Positions 25,200 through 36,674 of a DNA stretch of 64,000 nucleotides are shown here, piece after piece. The notes under the pieces are model-generated. The model saw only the letters and a program-made list of their open reading frames with translations. It had not been told where the DNA came from and ran no database searches. The DNA is taken from the NCBI RefSeq assembly GCF_035046485.1, contig NC_085137.1, positions 5,123,977 through 5,187,976 of the forward strand, read 5' to 3'. Position 1 is the stretch's first letter. The number at the start of each line of letters is the position of its first letter. The stretch comes from Aedes albopictus (lineage: Eukaryota; Arthropoda; Insecta; Diptera; Culicidae). Both the position numbers and the translations under genes were made by a program.

Positions 25200-25440
25200 A
25201 AGTTATTCCAGGGATTCCTTCAGAAACAGGCATACCTTCGAAAATGGCGCAAGATACATATTAGAAAATTTACCTATGAATTCTCTTAGAAAGTCTTTTA
25301 CAGATTCCTTTAGAAATTCTTGACAATTTCTCCATACATTCCTCCAGAGCATGCTCCTGGAATTTATTCGCAGATTCTTCAACCAATTTCTCCAAGGTTT
25401 CATTCGAAAGTTTACTTCGAAGTTGACTTTTCCTTCGAAG
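25200..25440. repeat. Short block of GGAATTCC-type repeat
   Basis: Variants of gggattccttcag and gaaattcttc recur about every 12 bp. Small and strongly diverged. Confidence 0.5.
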
Positions 25441-25483
25441 GTTTAAGAAAGAATCACTGAATCATATTTGAGGTTCATGCGTA

Positions 25484-25882
25484 CCGTCAAGGCGTCATTC
25501 ACCGTGGGGTCTCCATTCACCGTGTGCCTTTGAGTATTTTTTCATTGTTTCCATATTATGATTGAATGATATGACAATTTCCCTTTAATTTCACCAATAC
25601 AATGTTGAAGGGAAATTGTCATACACTAAGGTCTTTTTTTACACGGGTAGTTTTTCTGCTTTAACTCGGTCAATTGTGGGCCAATTCACATGAAAATTTG
25701 TACACAGGTAGACACGGTTAGTACTACCTGTGTACGGAAAATCAGATAGGTAGGTTCAAAATTGACCGAGTTAAAGCAGAAAAACTACCCGTGTAAAAAA
25801 AGACCTTAGTGTATCGTACAATCATAATACGGAAATAATGAAAAAAATATTCGAAGGCACACGGTGAATGGCGCCTTGACGG
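25484..25882. mobile_element. Outer palindromic MITE, CCGTCAAGGCG ends
   Basis: Left end CCGTCAAGGCGTCATTCACC; right end is its near-perfect inverse. TA is present outside both (25482-25483 and 25883-25884). Arms continue for about 80 bp (gtgtgcctt, then attatgattg). The centre is occupied by a second palindromic element at 25624-25811. Confidence 0.85.
25624..25811. mobile_element. Inner palindromic MITE, CACTAAGGTC ends
   Basis: 188 bp with inverted arms of about 50 bp, nearly perfect (CACTAAGGTCTTTTTTTACA at each end, then gggtagtttttctgcttta). TA lies at 25622-25623 and 25812-25813. It sits close to the centre of the outer palindrome. It is less diverged between arms than its host, so it is younger. 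Confidence 0.9.
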
Positions 25883-25884
25883 TA

Positions 25885-26190
25885 GATTATTTCAATATTG
25901 CCCCATGAATTTTCAGGGATTCGTGTAATAATTGGTACTGAGATTTCTTCAGAAATTTATTCATAAAATTCCCCTTTTGTAAAATCTTCAGAAATGCTGC
26001 CTATCCAACCGACATTTTCAGCGCTATAAGCTTCAGCCATTTGCTTTCCGTTGTGTAACCATCGAATTGAAGCAGTCAACGCTGAATAAAAGAGAAGCTA
26101 GTCAAATGTAAACCATACACGGCTGCAAAACTAGTACCATACAGCAACCAAACTCGATTTTCAGAAATCAAACACTTGTCACTTTGGCAA
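25885..26190. other. Unassigned spacer
   Basis: A few GGAATTCC-type units at 25910-25990, then unique-looking sequence. No gene seen. Confidence 0.3.
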
Positions 26191-26900
26191 CTTTTACTGC
26201 ACTTTATACCAACTCCGGGATATTTCCCGGAGGATGAGAAAATTTGAACAAATCGAATAGGAGTCCCCACTAGCAAAACAGCTGCTACTATACAGTACAA
26301 TTTGTAACACTAACAAATCCACAAACCAGCTGCGCTTTGAAGGCCGTTATGCAATTTCATTACAGCTAGAAGCTTTAATAAAGAAACTGTTGGTATTCTA
26401 ACATGGCTTGTCGGGTGTAAACATCATTGTCAAAACAAACTTTAAGCAGGATGTATAGCTACTACACAAATACTTTACAGCTATCCAACTCTGTGTTGTG
26501 AAATTATTTGGGTTGCTTTTATTGCACTTTAATCCAACTCCGGAAGATTTTCCGGAGAATGTGCAAATCGAATAAGAGTCTCAGCCAATAAAATAGCTGC
26601 TTTTATACAGTACGTTTTGTAATGTTGTCAAATACACTAAATAACAGCGCTTCGCAGCTGTTTAGAGAACACTCTTTCAGCTAGAAACTTTGACGAAGAG
26701 CCTGCTGACGCAACCACACAGCTTGTTAAATGTAAACATTATTGCGTTTGACGTTTCACAAGCTTTTGCAGCTAGATGAAGTTGGATAAAGTTTCTTGTA
26801 GAACAATTATGAAGCCTTGTTTGGAGTAAAACAAAACGGGCTATTTTCTATGCAGTGTGGCAGCGAATTATTTGGGAATGCCGTATAACTATTATATGAC
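26190..26900. repeat. Diverged tandem duplication, unit about 320 bp
   Basis: 26195-26460 and 26513-26780 align in direct orientation: gcactttataccaactccgg with gcactttaatccaactccgg, then caaatcgaataggagtc with caaatcgaataagagtc, acagtac, cagctagaa and tgtaaacat. A partial third unit starts near 26790 and shares gaattatttggg with 26500. Divergence is high, so the duplication is old. Confidence 0.65.
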
Positions 26901-27309
26901 AACTGTGAAAAGGCCAAAACAAGCGCCTTCTCAAGATGTTATTGAGTTAGTGGTTGCATAGGAGCTGAAGAAAGTGTCATGACTTGGTGGCATACAAGCT
27001 GCTCGCACAGCATATACATGTGGATTAATTTCGCCAGATTATTTGGTATAGAGCTTGCATATAAGGACGGAAGCTTACTGTACAACACAGTAACTCAGCA
27101 TCAAGCCGTATTGAGGACGCTTTGTTGACGCTTTCAGAATAAATGTTAGTTGGATAAGTACTATTCAGAAAATCTCCCAAAAAAAAAGGTTCTAAAATTT
27201 ATTCAGACTTTGTTTTGAAATTCCTGCAAGCATTCTTTCCAAAATTGACACCGGAATTTCGTCACGGAAATTCCTCCAGGAATTCGTTTGAAAACTCCTC
27301 TATTCATGT

Positions 27310-27590
27310 AAATTTGTGTCACTTTGGATGCACATATGCAAGCAACACTTATGACGTAAATTTAAACGCCCTAGTGACGTAATTTTCTGTCACATTTAAC
27401 TGGATTTTTCGTCACATGAAACGTAATGACTCATGATTCACAAATTGTTTACGTCACCTTGAACTCAATTTTACAAGAATGACGTATTATTAAGTCAAAA
27501 GACCTGTAAATTTACGTCATTAAACTGTTTACGTTCTGTGCAATAAATTTACGTCACGAGTAATTTTGATTTTTTCGTTATGTGTGGGTT
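27310..27590. repeat. TGACGTAA-rich element, probably a MITE
   Basis: Contains at least six copies of TGACGTAA or its inverse TTACGTCA in about 220 bp. Outer aaatttgtgt sequences at 27309 and 27590 are inverted, and inner gtgacgtaaattta-type arms repeat the pattern. It is loosely palindromic, like an old MITE, with no clear target duplication. Confidence 0.5.
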
Positions 27591-27599
27591 CCTACACAA

Positions 27600-30500
27600 A
27601 TTTGACTAGGGATTCTTTTGTAAATTTTTAAACGAATACATTTAGAAATTTAGAATTTTTCAGAAATTCCTTCAAACGTCAGGAAGTTTGAGATATTAAG
27701 AAAAAATTAATCTTAAAGATCTTAAAGAAATCTTAAAGATTTCTTCTATTTTTTCCAGTACGGATCTTCAGTAGTCCATTTGAAAATTTTCCAAAGATCT
27801 CTTTAGATTTTTTTTCAGTGATTCTTTCAAAAAAATCTCAATGAAAGCATTAGGAAATTTTGTATGGATTGCACCACAAGTTCCTATCTAAAGATTTGTT
27901 ATTTTATTTAAGGACTCTATCTCCTTTTTCATTAAATGTGCTTAAGCATTCCTCTACAGATTCCTTTAGTAGTTTCTTTGGAAAATCTTTCACTGATTCC
28001 TTCAGAAATTTCTCCAGCGGCTCCTCAATTTTTTCTATTTTTTTTTTTGAGAAATTCTTTAAAAAACTCATTCAATCAAATTTCCTTCGGAATTCTTTCA
28101 GCTTCCAAAGATTTCTCAAAAATGTCATTCAAAGTTCCCTATAAAAACTGTACCAGAGATTATTAGAAAAATCCGGGGATTCTCTTACAAAATCTCCTCC
28201 GTATTTCTATAGAAATTTCTACAGGGATTTGTTATGCAATTCCTTTAGAGATTCCTCTAGAAATTTCTCCTTGAAACTCTTAAAAGTCATGGAATCCATG
28301 GAATTTTATTGAGACAATCTGGCATAGATTGATTCACATGTTTCTTCAAGAATTTCTTCAGAAATTTATCTTGAGTATCCGTCAGGCATTTTCCAAGAGT
28401 TTTTAAAAAAATGCATCTTGGATTTTTTTTTTGATAATTCGTTCATAAACTTTTCGAATTCCTTTATAAGATTTTCCTAGAAATTATTCATCAATTTCTC
28501 AGTAGTTTTCCCATCCTTCAATGCTTTCAACATGAATCCCTCCAGAGATTTTGCCAGACATTCCTCCAGGATTTTTATCCTGGCATATCTTTAGAGGTTT
28601 CCCCAGTGATTGCTCCTGTGCTTTTTTTCTCCTGGGATTTTCAAAGGAATTTCATTCTAGGTTATTTCTGCAGAGATTTTTATTCAGGAATTTCTTTATT
28701 CAATAATTTCACTGGAAGTTGTTCCAATAATTCAATTTGGAATTATTAGAAGTGTTTCCAGGGATATTTCTTCCAAGTTTTCCAAAGTAATTCGTTCAGA
28801 CATCACTACGGTTCAGTTTTTTTTGGGTTCCTTCAGATATTGTTCCAGAAATTTGTTTAGAAAGCTTTCTCGGAATGTTTCAAGAAATTCCTCAAGGGAT
28901 TGCTTCCAGGATTCCTTCTGTATTTTTTTTCAGGGAATCCTCCAGGTATTCTTCCAAGAACTCTTCCAAGAATTTTTCCGTGATTCTTCTAGAAACAACT
29001 CTAGGGATAATTAAAAAAAAAAATCCTTCAAGGATTCTTCCAGGAACTCTTCATGGTATTCTTTCAGGAATTCATCAAAGACATCTTTCAGGAATTTTTC
29101 CAGGATTTACTCCAGGCAGGAATTCTTTTATAAATTTATTCAGCAATTGTTAAGGGATTCCCTTAGAAAGATCGAGATTGCTTTTGGAATTCATCCTGGA
29201 GTTTCTTCAGGGATTCTTTCAGGAACTGCTACAAGTATTCCTCCAGGAGGTCCTTCGTGAACTATTCTTAGGAAACCTTAATGATTTTTTCAGGAATAAT
29301 TTTGCGAAGTCTTCAGTCCTGAATTTTTTTTTCATCCTGGGTTTTCTTCAGAAATTCCTCCTGGGATTGCTCCTGGAATTTCTCAAGGGATTCCTCCGGG
29401 AACTTTTGCAGGAATTCCTTCAGGAATTCCTCTAGAGATTCTTCGAGGAATTCCCACAGTAATTTCTCCAGGCATTTCTCGATGAAATCCATCAGGAATT
29501 CTTCCATGAATTGCTCCTGGGGTTTTCTCGGAAATTTCCTCCAAGGATTCCTCAAGGAATTCCTTAAGGAATTCTTCAAGGGATTCCTCTCGGAATTGCC
29601 GTACAGATTTCTCCAGGAATTTCTCTAGATTCATCCAGGAATTTCTCAAGAGATTACTCCAAGAATTCTTCTAGAGATTCCTCCAGGAATTGCTCCAGGC
29701 ATTCCTTCAAGAATTCCTAGGAATTACTCTAATGATTCCTCCTCAGATTTCTCCAGGAATTCCTTCAGGGATTCCTCCAGGAGTTCCTTAATGGATTCCT
29801 TAGGAGATTTCTGTTGGAATTTCACCAGAATTTGACCAGATAGGAATTCCACCAACAATTCCTCTAGGAATTACTCCAGGGATGACTCCACGAATTCCTT
29901 CAAAAAAACCCACAATAATTCCTCCAGGAATTCCTTCAAGATTCTTCCAGAAATTCCTGCAGGAATTGCTCTAAGAATTCCTGCTGAAATTTCTACTAAA
30001 ATCCCGCCAGAGATTTCTCTAAAAAATTCCACAGGAATTCCAACAGGAATTTCTATAGAAATACCTCCAGGGACAACTTAAGAAATTCTTCGAGGATTTC
30101 CCTCAGAATTTTTTTCCAGAGATTACAAGAATATCCCATCAAATTGGATTTTTTCCAAGAATTCCTCCAGGAATTTCTTTAGGTATTCCTTCCAAGATTT
30201 CTCTAGGAGTTCCTCCAGGCATTCTTTCAGGCTTTCCTCTAGGAATTACTCAAGGTATTCCTCCAGAGTTTTTTTTTTATAAATTGCTTTAGGGATTCCT
30301 CCAGGAAGTCCTGCAGGGATCCCTTCTGGAATATGTGTATGCATTCTACCAGAGATTCTTTTGTTTCAAGGATTCCCCTAGAAATTCCTTTAGGAAGTTG
30401 TCCAGGATTTTCTCCAGAGATTTATGCAGGAATTCTTCCAGAGATCCCTTCAGGAATTCCATCAAGAATATGTTTAGCAATCCAGCAGGAGTTTCTCCAG

Positions 30501-31860
30501 GAATAACTCCTGGAATTCCCCAGGTATTCTTCCAGAGATTCTTCAGGAATTGCTTTAGGGATTCCTTCAGGAATTCCTTGAGGAATCCGTCCAGGAATCC
30601 GTCCAGGAATCCCTCCAGGAATTCCTCCAGGAATTTACCTTGGAATTAGAAGCCAACGGCTGAAAGTCTCTTAAATAAAGACAAATCAATCAATAAATCA
30701 ATCAATCAACCTAGGAATTGCTACAGGGATTCCTCCAGAAACTTCTTAAGGCTTTCCCCCAGGCATTCCATCAGGAATTCGTCTAGACATTGCGTCAGAG
30801 ATTCTTCCAGGAATTGTTTCAAGCATTTCTCCGTGAATTTTCCCAGGGATTGCTCCAGAAATTTCTCTAGAATTTCTCCAGGAATTCTTTCTTTGCTCTA
30901 GGAATTCCCCCAAGAAAATGTCCAGGAATAACGCCAGGAATTCCTCTAGTGATTCATGCAGGAGTTCCTCAAGTGATTTCTTCAAAAATATCTCCGGAGA
31001 TTCCTCCCAGAATTCCTCCAAAAATGATTCAAACATTCCACCAGGGATTTCTCTATGGATTTTTCCAGCATCGCCTTCGGAGAATACTCCAATTCCAGCA
31101 GGAATTCCTTCATGCATTCCTGCAGGATTTCCTTTAGGGAATACTTCAGGAATTCCACCAGGAACTTCTCCAATGATTTTTCCTGGAATTCTTCCAGGGA
31201 TTGTTCCGGGAATTCCTCGAGTTATTCCTTCAGAAATTTCTCTCAGGATCTCTTTAAAATTTACTCAGGGATTCGTTCAGATATTTCAGAAATCCTTCCA
31301 TCTTCTTTTCCTTGAATTCACCTAAGATTTTTTCCAGGGATGCCTCCTGGGATACCTGAAGACGTTTTTGAATTATTTCAAGGATTTCTAGTGGAATTTC
31401 TCCAGGAATACCTCCGGAATTTCTACGGAATTCTTCTGGCATGCATACGGGAGCCTGGAATTCTCAAAGAAGTAATCCAGGAATTCCTTCTCAATTTTCT
31501 GTAAGAAATCCTTTAGAAGTTCATCCACGGATTTGTTCATGAATCTGTCCATTAATTCCTTCAAGAATACCCTCTGCACTAGTCCATCCAAAGAATTCCT
31601 TCAGAAATTCGTCTTTCTATTTTTTCAGGAATATATTATGTGATTCTTTCATTTTCTCCAAGAAATTCTTCACGAAGTTATCCATGGATTTCTGCAGGAA
31701 CTCCTCCAGAGAATCCTCTAGTATTTTGTTTTTTTTTTCATTGCTATTTTGAGGGTGTTCCTTTAGAAAGTCCTTCAGAGATTATTCCAAAATATCGTCA
31801 AGGGATTCCTCTAAAAAATTCCCCTGGAATGCTTCAAGGGTTTTTCAACGATTTCCTTTG
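27600..31860. repeat. GGAATTCC-type repeat, block 4 (largest)
   Basis: The best-preserved field of the family from about 28800 on, with many perfect ggaattcctccagg units at 12-bp steps between 29380 and 31220. 27600-28800 is the AT-rich variant. All apparent frames here (often ending in the same Phe-Arg-Asn or Gly-Ile-Pro pattern) follow the period. A retrotransposon 3' end fragment interrupts it at 30646-30710. Confidence 0.85.
30646..30710 (+). mobile_element. 3' end fragment of a non-LTR retroelement
   Basis: Sequence unlike the surrounding repeat: gccaacggctgaaagtctc, then aataaag, then a tail of (aatc/aata)n tandem units. A polyadenylation-like signal with a short tandem tail is what a severely 5'-truncated LINE or SINE insertion leaves. 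The family cannot be named from this length. Confidence 0.6.
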
Positions 31861-31866
31861 GGCATA

Positions 31867-32134
31867 CCGTCTACCCTCGTTGGTTTGACCGCATCTAATC
31901 TGAACACTTTTTAATTTGACCCCCGCTTATCTGCACATCGTTCAAACTAAAAATGGTTCAAACGTCATTCTACTCATGGAACGGGGTGAAACGGAACGCA
32001 GAATCAAAACAAAACAGCGAGAAGAGTTACCATCAGTGTGTTTTTCGATGCCCACAGGGTTACTAGAAGTTCAAATTAAAAATGAACCCCGATGGTTTGC
32101 ATGAGATTTCGTTCAAACCAACGGGGGTAGACGG
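31867..32134. mobile_element. TA-flanked MITE, CCGTCTACCC ends
   Basis: 268 bp. Left end CCGTCTACCCTCGTTGGTTT; right end is the inverse of CCGTCTACCCCCGTTGGTTT. TA lies on both sides (31865-31866 and 32135-32136). The single open frame inside (31916-32104) covers element sequence only and shows no domain. Confidence 0.82.
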
Positions 32135-32139
32135 TATTT

Positions 32140-32545
32140 CTTCACGGGCGTTTCAGAGGCGTTTCAATGCGTTTCTAAGTATTTAAGAGGCAGTTTAGGA
32201 GGCTTTATAGGCTCTCAGGTGAGCTTCAGGATGATTTCAGATAAGTTTAGGATGTTTCAAGGCATATCAGGAGGTTTCAGAGAGGTTTGAGGGGGCTTCA
32301 GAAGCTCGCAGATGAATTTCACGGGGGTTTGTTGGGGTTTTTAGAGGCTTTTCGAAGCGTTTTATGGCGTTTCAGGAGTTTCAGAGGGGTTTTAGAGGGT
32401 TTTTAGAGGCTGTATGGTTAATTTCAAGGAAATTTCATGGGGATTTCAGAGGCGTTTCAGAGCGTTTCAAGGCGTTTCAGAGCGTTTCAGAGCGTTCCAG
32501 GGGGGTTGAGAGAGCTTGAGGCGTTGAGGTGAATTTGAGGGAGCT
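32140..32545. repeat. GGCGTTTCAGAG-type degenerate repeat
   Basis: Recurring gaggcgtttcagagcgtttcaagg and ttttagagggtttttagagg units of about 10-20 bp. Related sequence lies at 60600-60975 and 63085-63300. Confidence 0.7.
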
Positions 32546-32559
32546 TCAGAAGCTCGCAA

Positions 32560-33430
32560 GTGAATTTCAATACCTTAGTAGATCTGTTGACCTATACTGG
32601 TTGGATATCTCGACAAATATTGTTGAAATTTGATAAATCATCTTCAATGCAATGTATAGTTCTTAAGGTTTTCATGTAGACATAATGTTGTCCGATGGAA
32701 GTAATACAAATACAAATACAAATACTTAATAGAGTTCTTGGTGATCTTTAAACAGACAATGAACACCACTTGACAGCATATAGCTGCATGAGGCTGAGTA
32801 AGTATAATTTGAACTCATTATGCTCCAATAGATCGCTGATTACGCTTGTAGATCCGATGACCTATAGCCTTTCATACAAACATAGAACCCATCACTCAAT
32901 AGAACATAGATACCTGAGGCTGTGTGAGTATAAACCTTAGTCATAATATTACCAACTACTGGTTGTTCACAGCTACCAACTACGATGGTAGATCTGATGA
33001 TCTACACTCCAGGAAGTTTTCGGATACTACTATGGAATCATAGAACTTAAAACTGGACGGAACATATAGAGGCAGTATGAGTATGAATCTTATGCATAAT
33101 CCTAATAAATAAAACTAGTAGCTCTCGTAGATTCCATGATCTTTCCTCAAGGGAGACCCGTAAATAATCAATGAACTCACCACTTTATAGGTCACAGCTA
33201 CCGGAGGCTGTGTGAGTATATACATAATGCTCATAAAGCTCTTGAAGACAACCAAATACGTTGGTAGATCCTTTGCCCTATACTCGAGAATTCTTCACAA
33301 CTTGACACATAGTTGCATAGGGCTTAGCAAGCATGTACTTTCTTAATAAAGCTCAAATAGATCAATGGGTACGCTAGTAGATCTCTCAATAGCATAAACT
33401 CCTGGAAATTCTTGGATGCTTTAAATTTTT
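32560..33430. repeat. Strongly diverged tandem repeat, unit about 137 bp
   Basis: The core gtagatcYgatgacctatact returns at about 32577, 32844, 32988, 33121, 33261 and 33389. Spacing is 128-144 bp, with one double-length gap. Each unit also carries a gcttgaggctgtgtgagtat-like stretch and a short aataatgctc stretch. There is no open frame through it. Confidence 0.65.
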
Positions 33431-33565
33431 AAACTTTTAACTCTTAAACACGCCGTAAACGCCCTTTAACTCTTAACCCTGTTTTTTCCTTTTAACCAAC
33501 TTTATCCCTTATCGATAAGGGATCATTAGTACTCCAACTGCTCTGAACGTAATCAAATTTGCGGT
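33431..33565. other. Short unassigned spacer
   Basis: Includes a small perfect palindrome (ttatcgataa) at about 33512. No gene seen. Confidence 0.3.
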
Positions 33566-33783
33566 ATTTGCGGTTACCTCAGTCATACATTTATTCGACG
33601 TTACTAATTTATTTTACCCGACGTTTCGGCCATTGGGTGTGGCCTTTTTCAAGGAAAAATGAATTGTCGTCTTCGTCTTTTTTCGACAAAACATTTTTCC
33701 CTTGAAAAACCCCAATGGCCGAAACGCCGGGTAAAATAAATTAGTAACGTCAAATAAATTGTAAGACTCAGATAGCCGCAAAT
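33566..33783. mobile_element. Palindromic element with CGACGTTTCGGCCATTGG arms
   Basis: Arms of about 95 bp (33566-33660 and 33690-33783) are near-perfect inverses sharing gacgttactaatttatttta and cgtttcggccattgg. The loop is about 30 bp. A related tccgacgtttcggtccttg hairpin appears at about 50366-50405. No target duplication could be fixed. Confidence 0.7.
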
Positions 33784-34472
33784 AAAAGTCAATAGCAAGT
33801 TCCAGTCGCAATTACCATAGGTGACGTTATCTTAAGATAGGATTTTACTTCAATGGATTCTACCTAAATGGAGGTTTGGGTGTAACAATGTTTTATTCTT
33901 AAGCACCTTGTAAGCTCGAAGCGAAGAATAAATCTTAATTTTCTGGCATCACTGTCCCTCCCGGAGTCAGTGTTTGACATATTGGATTGAAATTTCAAAT
34001 CCACCGTCGCATAATGTGCATCGAGCATTTCCCAAGAAGTGGAAGATGGACTAATAACATTAATTAACGACGAAGAATGGTATGCCTATCGTCACGTTGG
34101 TACTGGTTTCTTAAACCAGGTTTTTTTTTTCTCTCTCGGCGATACAAAGATTCATGGCGTCACCGAGTGGACATGTACGCGTTCGTTGATGACCTGGTTG
34201 GTTGACGACGACGAGGACGACGTTCCACGTCCGCACCTGTTATGGTGGCAGGCAGAAAAGCAGCAAAATGAATAATCATAATAATTACACAGCGTAATAA
34301 TATTGATTTCAAGGAAAATGCGCGGTGATATCGTCGCGCAATCTTGAGTGCAAACCAAACATCGTCGCAGAGTAAATAAATATGCATCATCAGCACCTGA
34401 TAATGTGCTTTGATCGGTGAGAATAATTACAATCATTAGTGAATATCTCTCGACTGTATAAATAGCATTGAG
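33784..34472. other. Unassigned sequence, no supported gene
   Basis: Unique-looking sequence. A gacgacgacgaggacgac run lies at about 34204. The frames on both strands through it are low in complexity and show no domain. Confidence 0.35.
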
Positions 34473-34474
34473 TA

Positions 34475-34589
34475 CAGTCATAGCACAATCATGGGTCACC
34501 CACAACTATGGGTCAATTCCATTTAAATAACATGGTGAACTGACTGACTAATAATTGTGACAGAGTGACCCATAATTGTGCAATGACTG
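34475..34589. mobile_element. 115-bp TA-flanked MITE, CAGTCATAGCAC ends
   Basis: Left end CAGTCATAGCACAATCATGG; right end is the inverse of CAGTCATTGCACAATTATGG. TA lies on both sides (34473-34474 and 34590-34591). No coding capacity. Confidence 0.82.
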
Positions 34590-34591
34590 TA

Positions 34592-35843
34592 GAATCGAGA
34601 AGTGTGCAGTTTTACAGCGTGTTGCAAAATGCGTCTAAGCCTTTCATTATACAAAGCTTTACACGAGTTCTCGTTGCTTTTTCATTTATCTTGAGCAAAT
34701 ACATGTGAGCACTCATCGGACGACTAATAACTGAATGCATGCGCGAGCAATCGATTGTAATATTCAATAATCAATAATTGTACCATCGGGTCTGCCTGCA
34801 AGTTTGCGCAAATCTCTCAGCAAATATTTACATGCGATAATGACACTGCAATGCAGTGAGGCGGAGTGTGAGCTTGAGTTTCCGTGAATGTGATTAGACT
34901 AATTGTGCGCAAAACGATTGAGCTGAGTTACTAACTGGAATATGATTAGTTTGTAGCACAATCGGGGAACTTTTTGCTAACAAGTGTGGAAATCTTATAC
35001 TAAAACACAGGTAGCTCAATTGAAATTTCATGAAAGCTTTTGAAAGCATTTTATGAGTTATTTCTAATGAAGTAATATTGAACTTACGACAGATATCTTG
35101 ACAAAATTAATTAAAACATACATGTACAAATCTACAATGACAAATCTCGACAAAGATCAAATATTCACTTAATATCACATTGACGCTAAAATATAACCAA
35201 TAGAGGCATGCTCAGTTTGTTGTTGTCACTTTTCTGATCCGCCCAACTTGCCCACTGGTCTCCACGCCGTTTTGTGCCAACCAGATCATTGATGAACACA
35301 AACTTTGCAGGGTACAGTTGTGCAAGCTACCACCTCATAAAAATATTCTGCGTTGAATTTTACATGTGACTGAGTAAGGACCGTGTAACTCCCAGCAAAG
35401 ATGAAGCCTCCGTCATCAAGCCTTACGTTCGTGACACTCAGCGAAATGAAAGCACTTGTAGATTTGGTTAAGCAAAATATCTCTATTGTTGGTCTGGGTA
35501 CACTTTATTTGCCCTTTGACATCCTATTGTATCCCTTCTAACTTACTTCCTCCTAACTTATTAGCGTTCGTCCCCAGCATCGAAGACCAATGTTTCTACT
35601 AGTTTTTCTACCAAACTCAACTTTGACTGCTCCTTAAGAAAGTTCTTCGTAGAGCATTTTTCAGGATTTCCTCAAGAAGTATTTCAAGAATTCATCCAAA
35701 TATTTCTACACGAATGCTTCAAAGAACTTTTCCAGATATTTGTCCAAAAATTTCAAAATCTGATATCGAATTTAATCTAATCTAATCAAATAGAAACACA
35801 GCCAATGCGAGAATGCATCCTGGAAAGTAACCGGGTTAAAACG
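34592..35843. other. Unassigned sequence, no supported gene
   Basis: AT-rich. A CACTCAGCGAAATGAAAG stretch at about 35437 resembles the terminal repeat of the 23148 MITE family, but no partner was found. A small patch of GGAATTCC-type repeat lies at 35640-35750. No gene. Confidence 0.35.
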
Positions 35844-35851
35844 AGCGAAAT

Positions 35852-36541
35852 CAGGGGTGTAAGTTGACTGTCAACTGGGAACAAATTTCGCGTACCCTCT
35901 ATCATGTTTTAGAACCAGTAAAAAGACGTAGCTACCAAACAAGAAAAGTTCAATTTTCGATTACAAAACTAAATTTAATACCGCAATAGCAAGTCAGTAT
36001 GTGATTTGAACATAAAGATTAATATATTCAGCATATTAGATTGAAAAATTTCATACCCAAAAAATCAGTGTTCTGTTTTCACCATTATGAAATATTAGCC
36101 TCTACTCTCGCTTGTTTTTGTTGTTGCTTTGCGAAAATCGACTAGAAACTGAAATCTCCCTGGGCGATTATTTTTCTCAAATGAAAGGATAAAAGAACAC
36201 TATGACTTAAAAAATATCGATAATTACCGAAAACACTGATCATAAGCATCTTAAACGAGAGAAAAACACTAGGGGGATTCACTTAACAGCGTAAACTGAT
36301 TAATCGGATTAAACGTCGCGATCACCAAGGCAATCTTTGATTATTTCATTTCAAATAAGCAGAAAATCATGGCTTACGCAGCAATTTAATCTGTTTAGTG
36401 AATACCCCTACTGATGTTTATGCTAATGTGGATGTTTATAAAACCATTAAACAAAGGATGTTTACAAATTAGAACCAACAGTAGATGGCGCGCAGGTAGG
36501 TATGTTTGGGTGGGCGTAGAGGGTGGGACCTTACACCCCTG
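35852..36541. mobile_element. Non-autonomous hAT element with 8-bp target duplication
   Basis: Starts CAGGGGTGTAAG and ends with its exact inverse. AGCGAAAT is duplicated directly outside (35844-35851 and 36542-36549). An 8-bp duplication and CAG...CTG ends are the hAT signature. A subterminal cgtaccctcta / cgtagaggg pair is also inverted. At 690 bp it is far too short for a transposase and no matching frame exists. A TA-type MITE is nested at 36272-36408. Confidence 0.9.
36272..36408. mobile_element. TA-flanked MITE nested in the hAT element
   Basis: 137 bp. Left end GGGGGATTCACTTAACAG; right end is the inverse of GGGGTATTCACTAAACAG. TA lies at 36270-36271 and 36409-36410. It lies wholly inside the hAT at 35852-36541 and therefore came later. 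Confidence 0.8.
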
Positions 36542-36674
36542 AGCGAAATAACTTTGTCAATATTGAGGCTTGCAGCATATCATAGATATGACCACTACAC
36601 GCAACCAGAGATTGGCAGATTCTAATGTGGTTTTGTATATGTCTTATACAAAAATTGGGACGAAACTTTGCATA

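Noticed and set aside
28820..31890. Overlapping Phe/Arg/Asn/Ser and Glu/Phe/Leu frames
   Set aside because: Same repeat-derived cause. The period is visible directly in the DNA.
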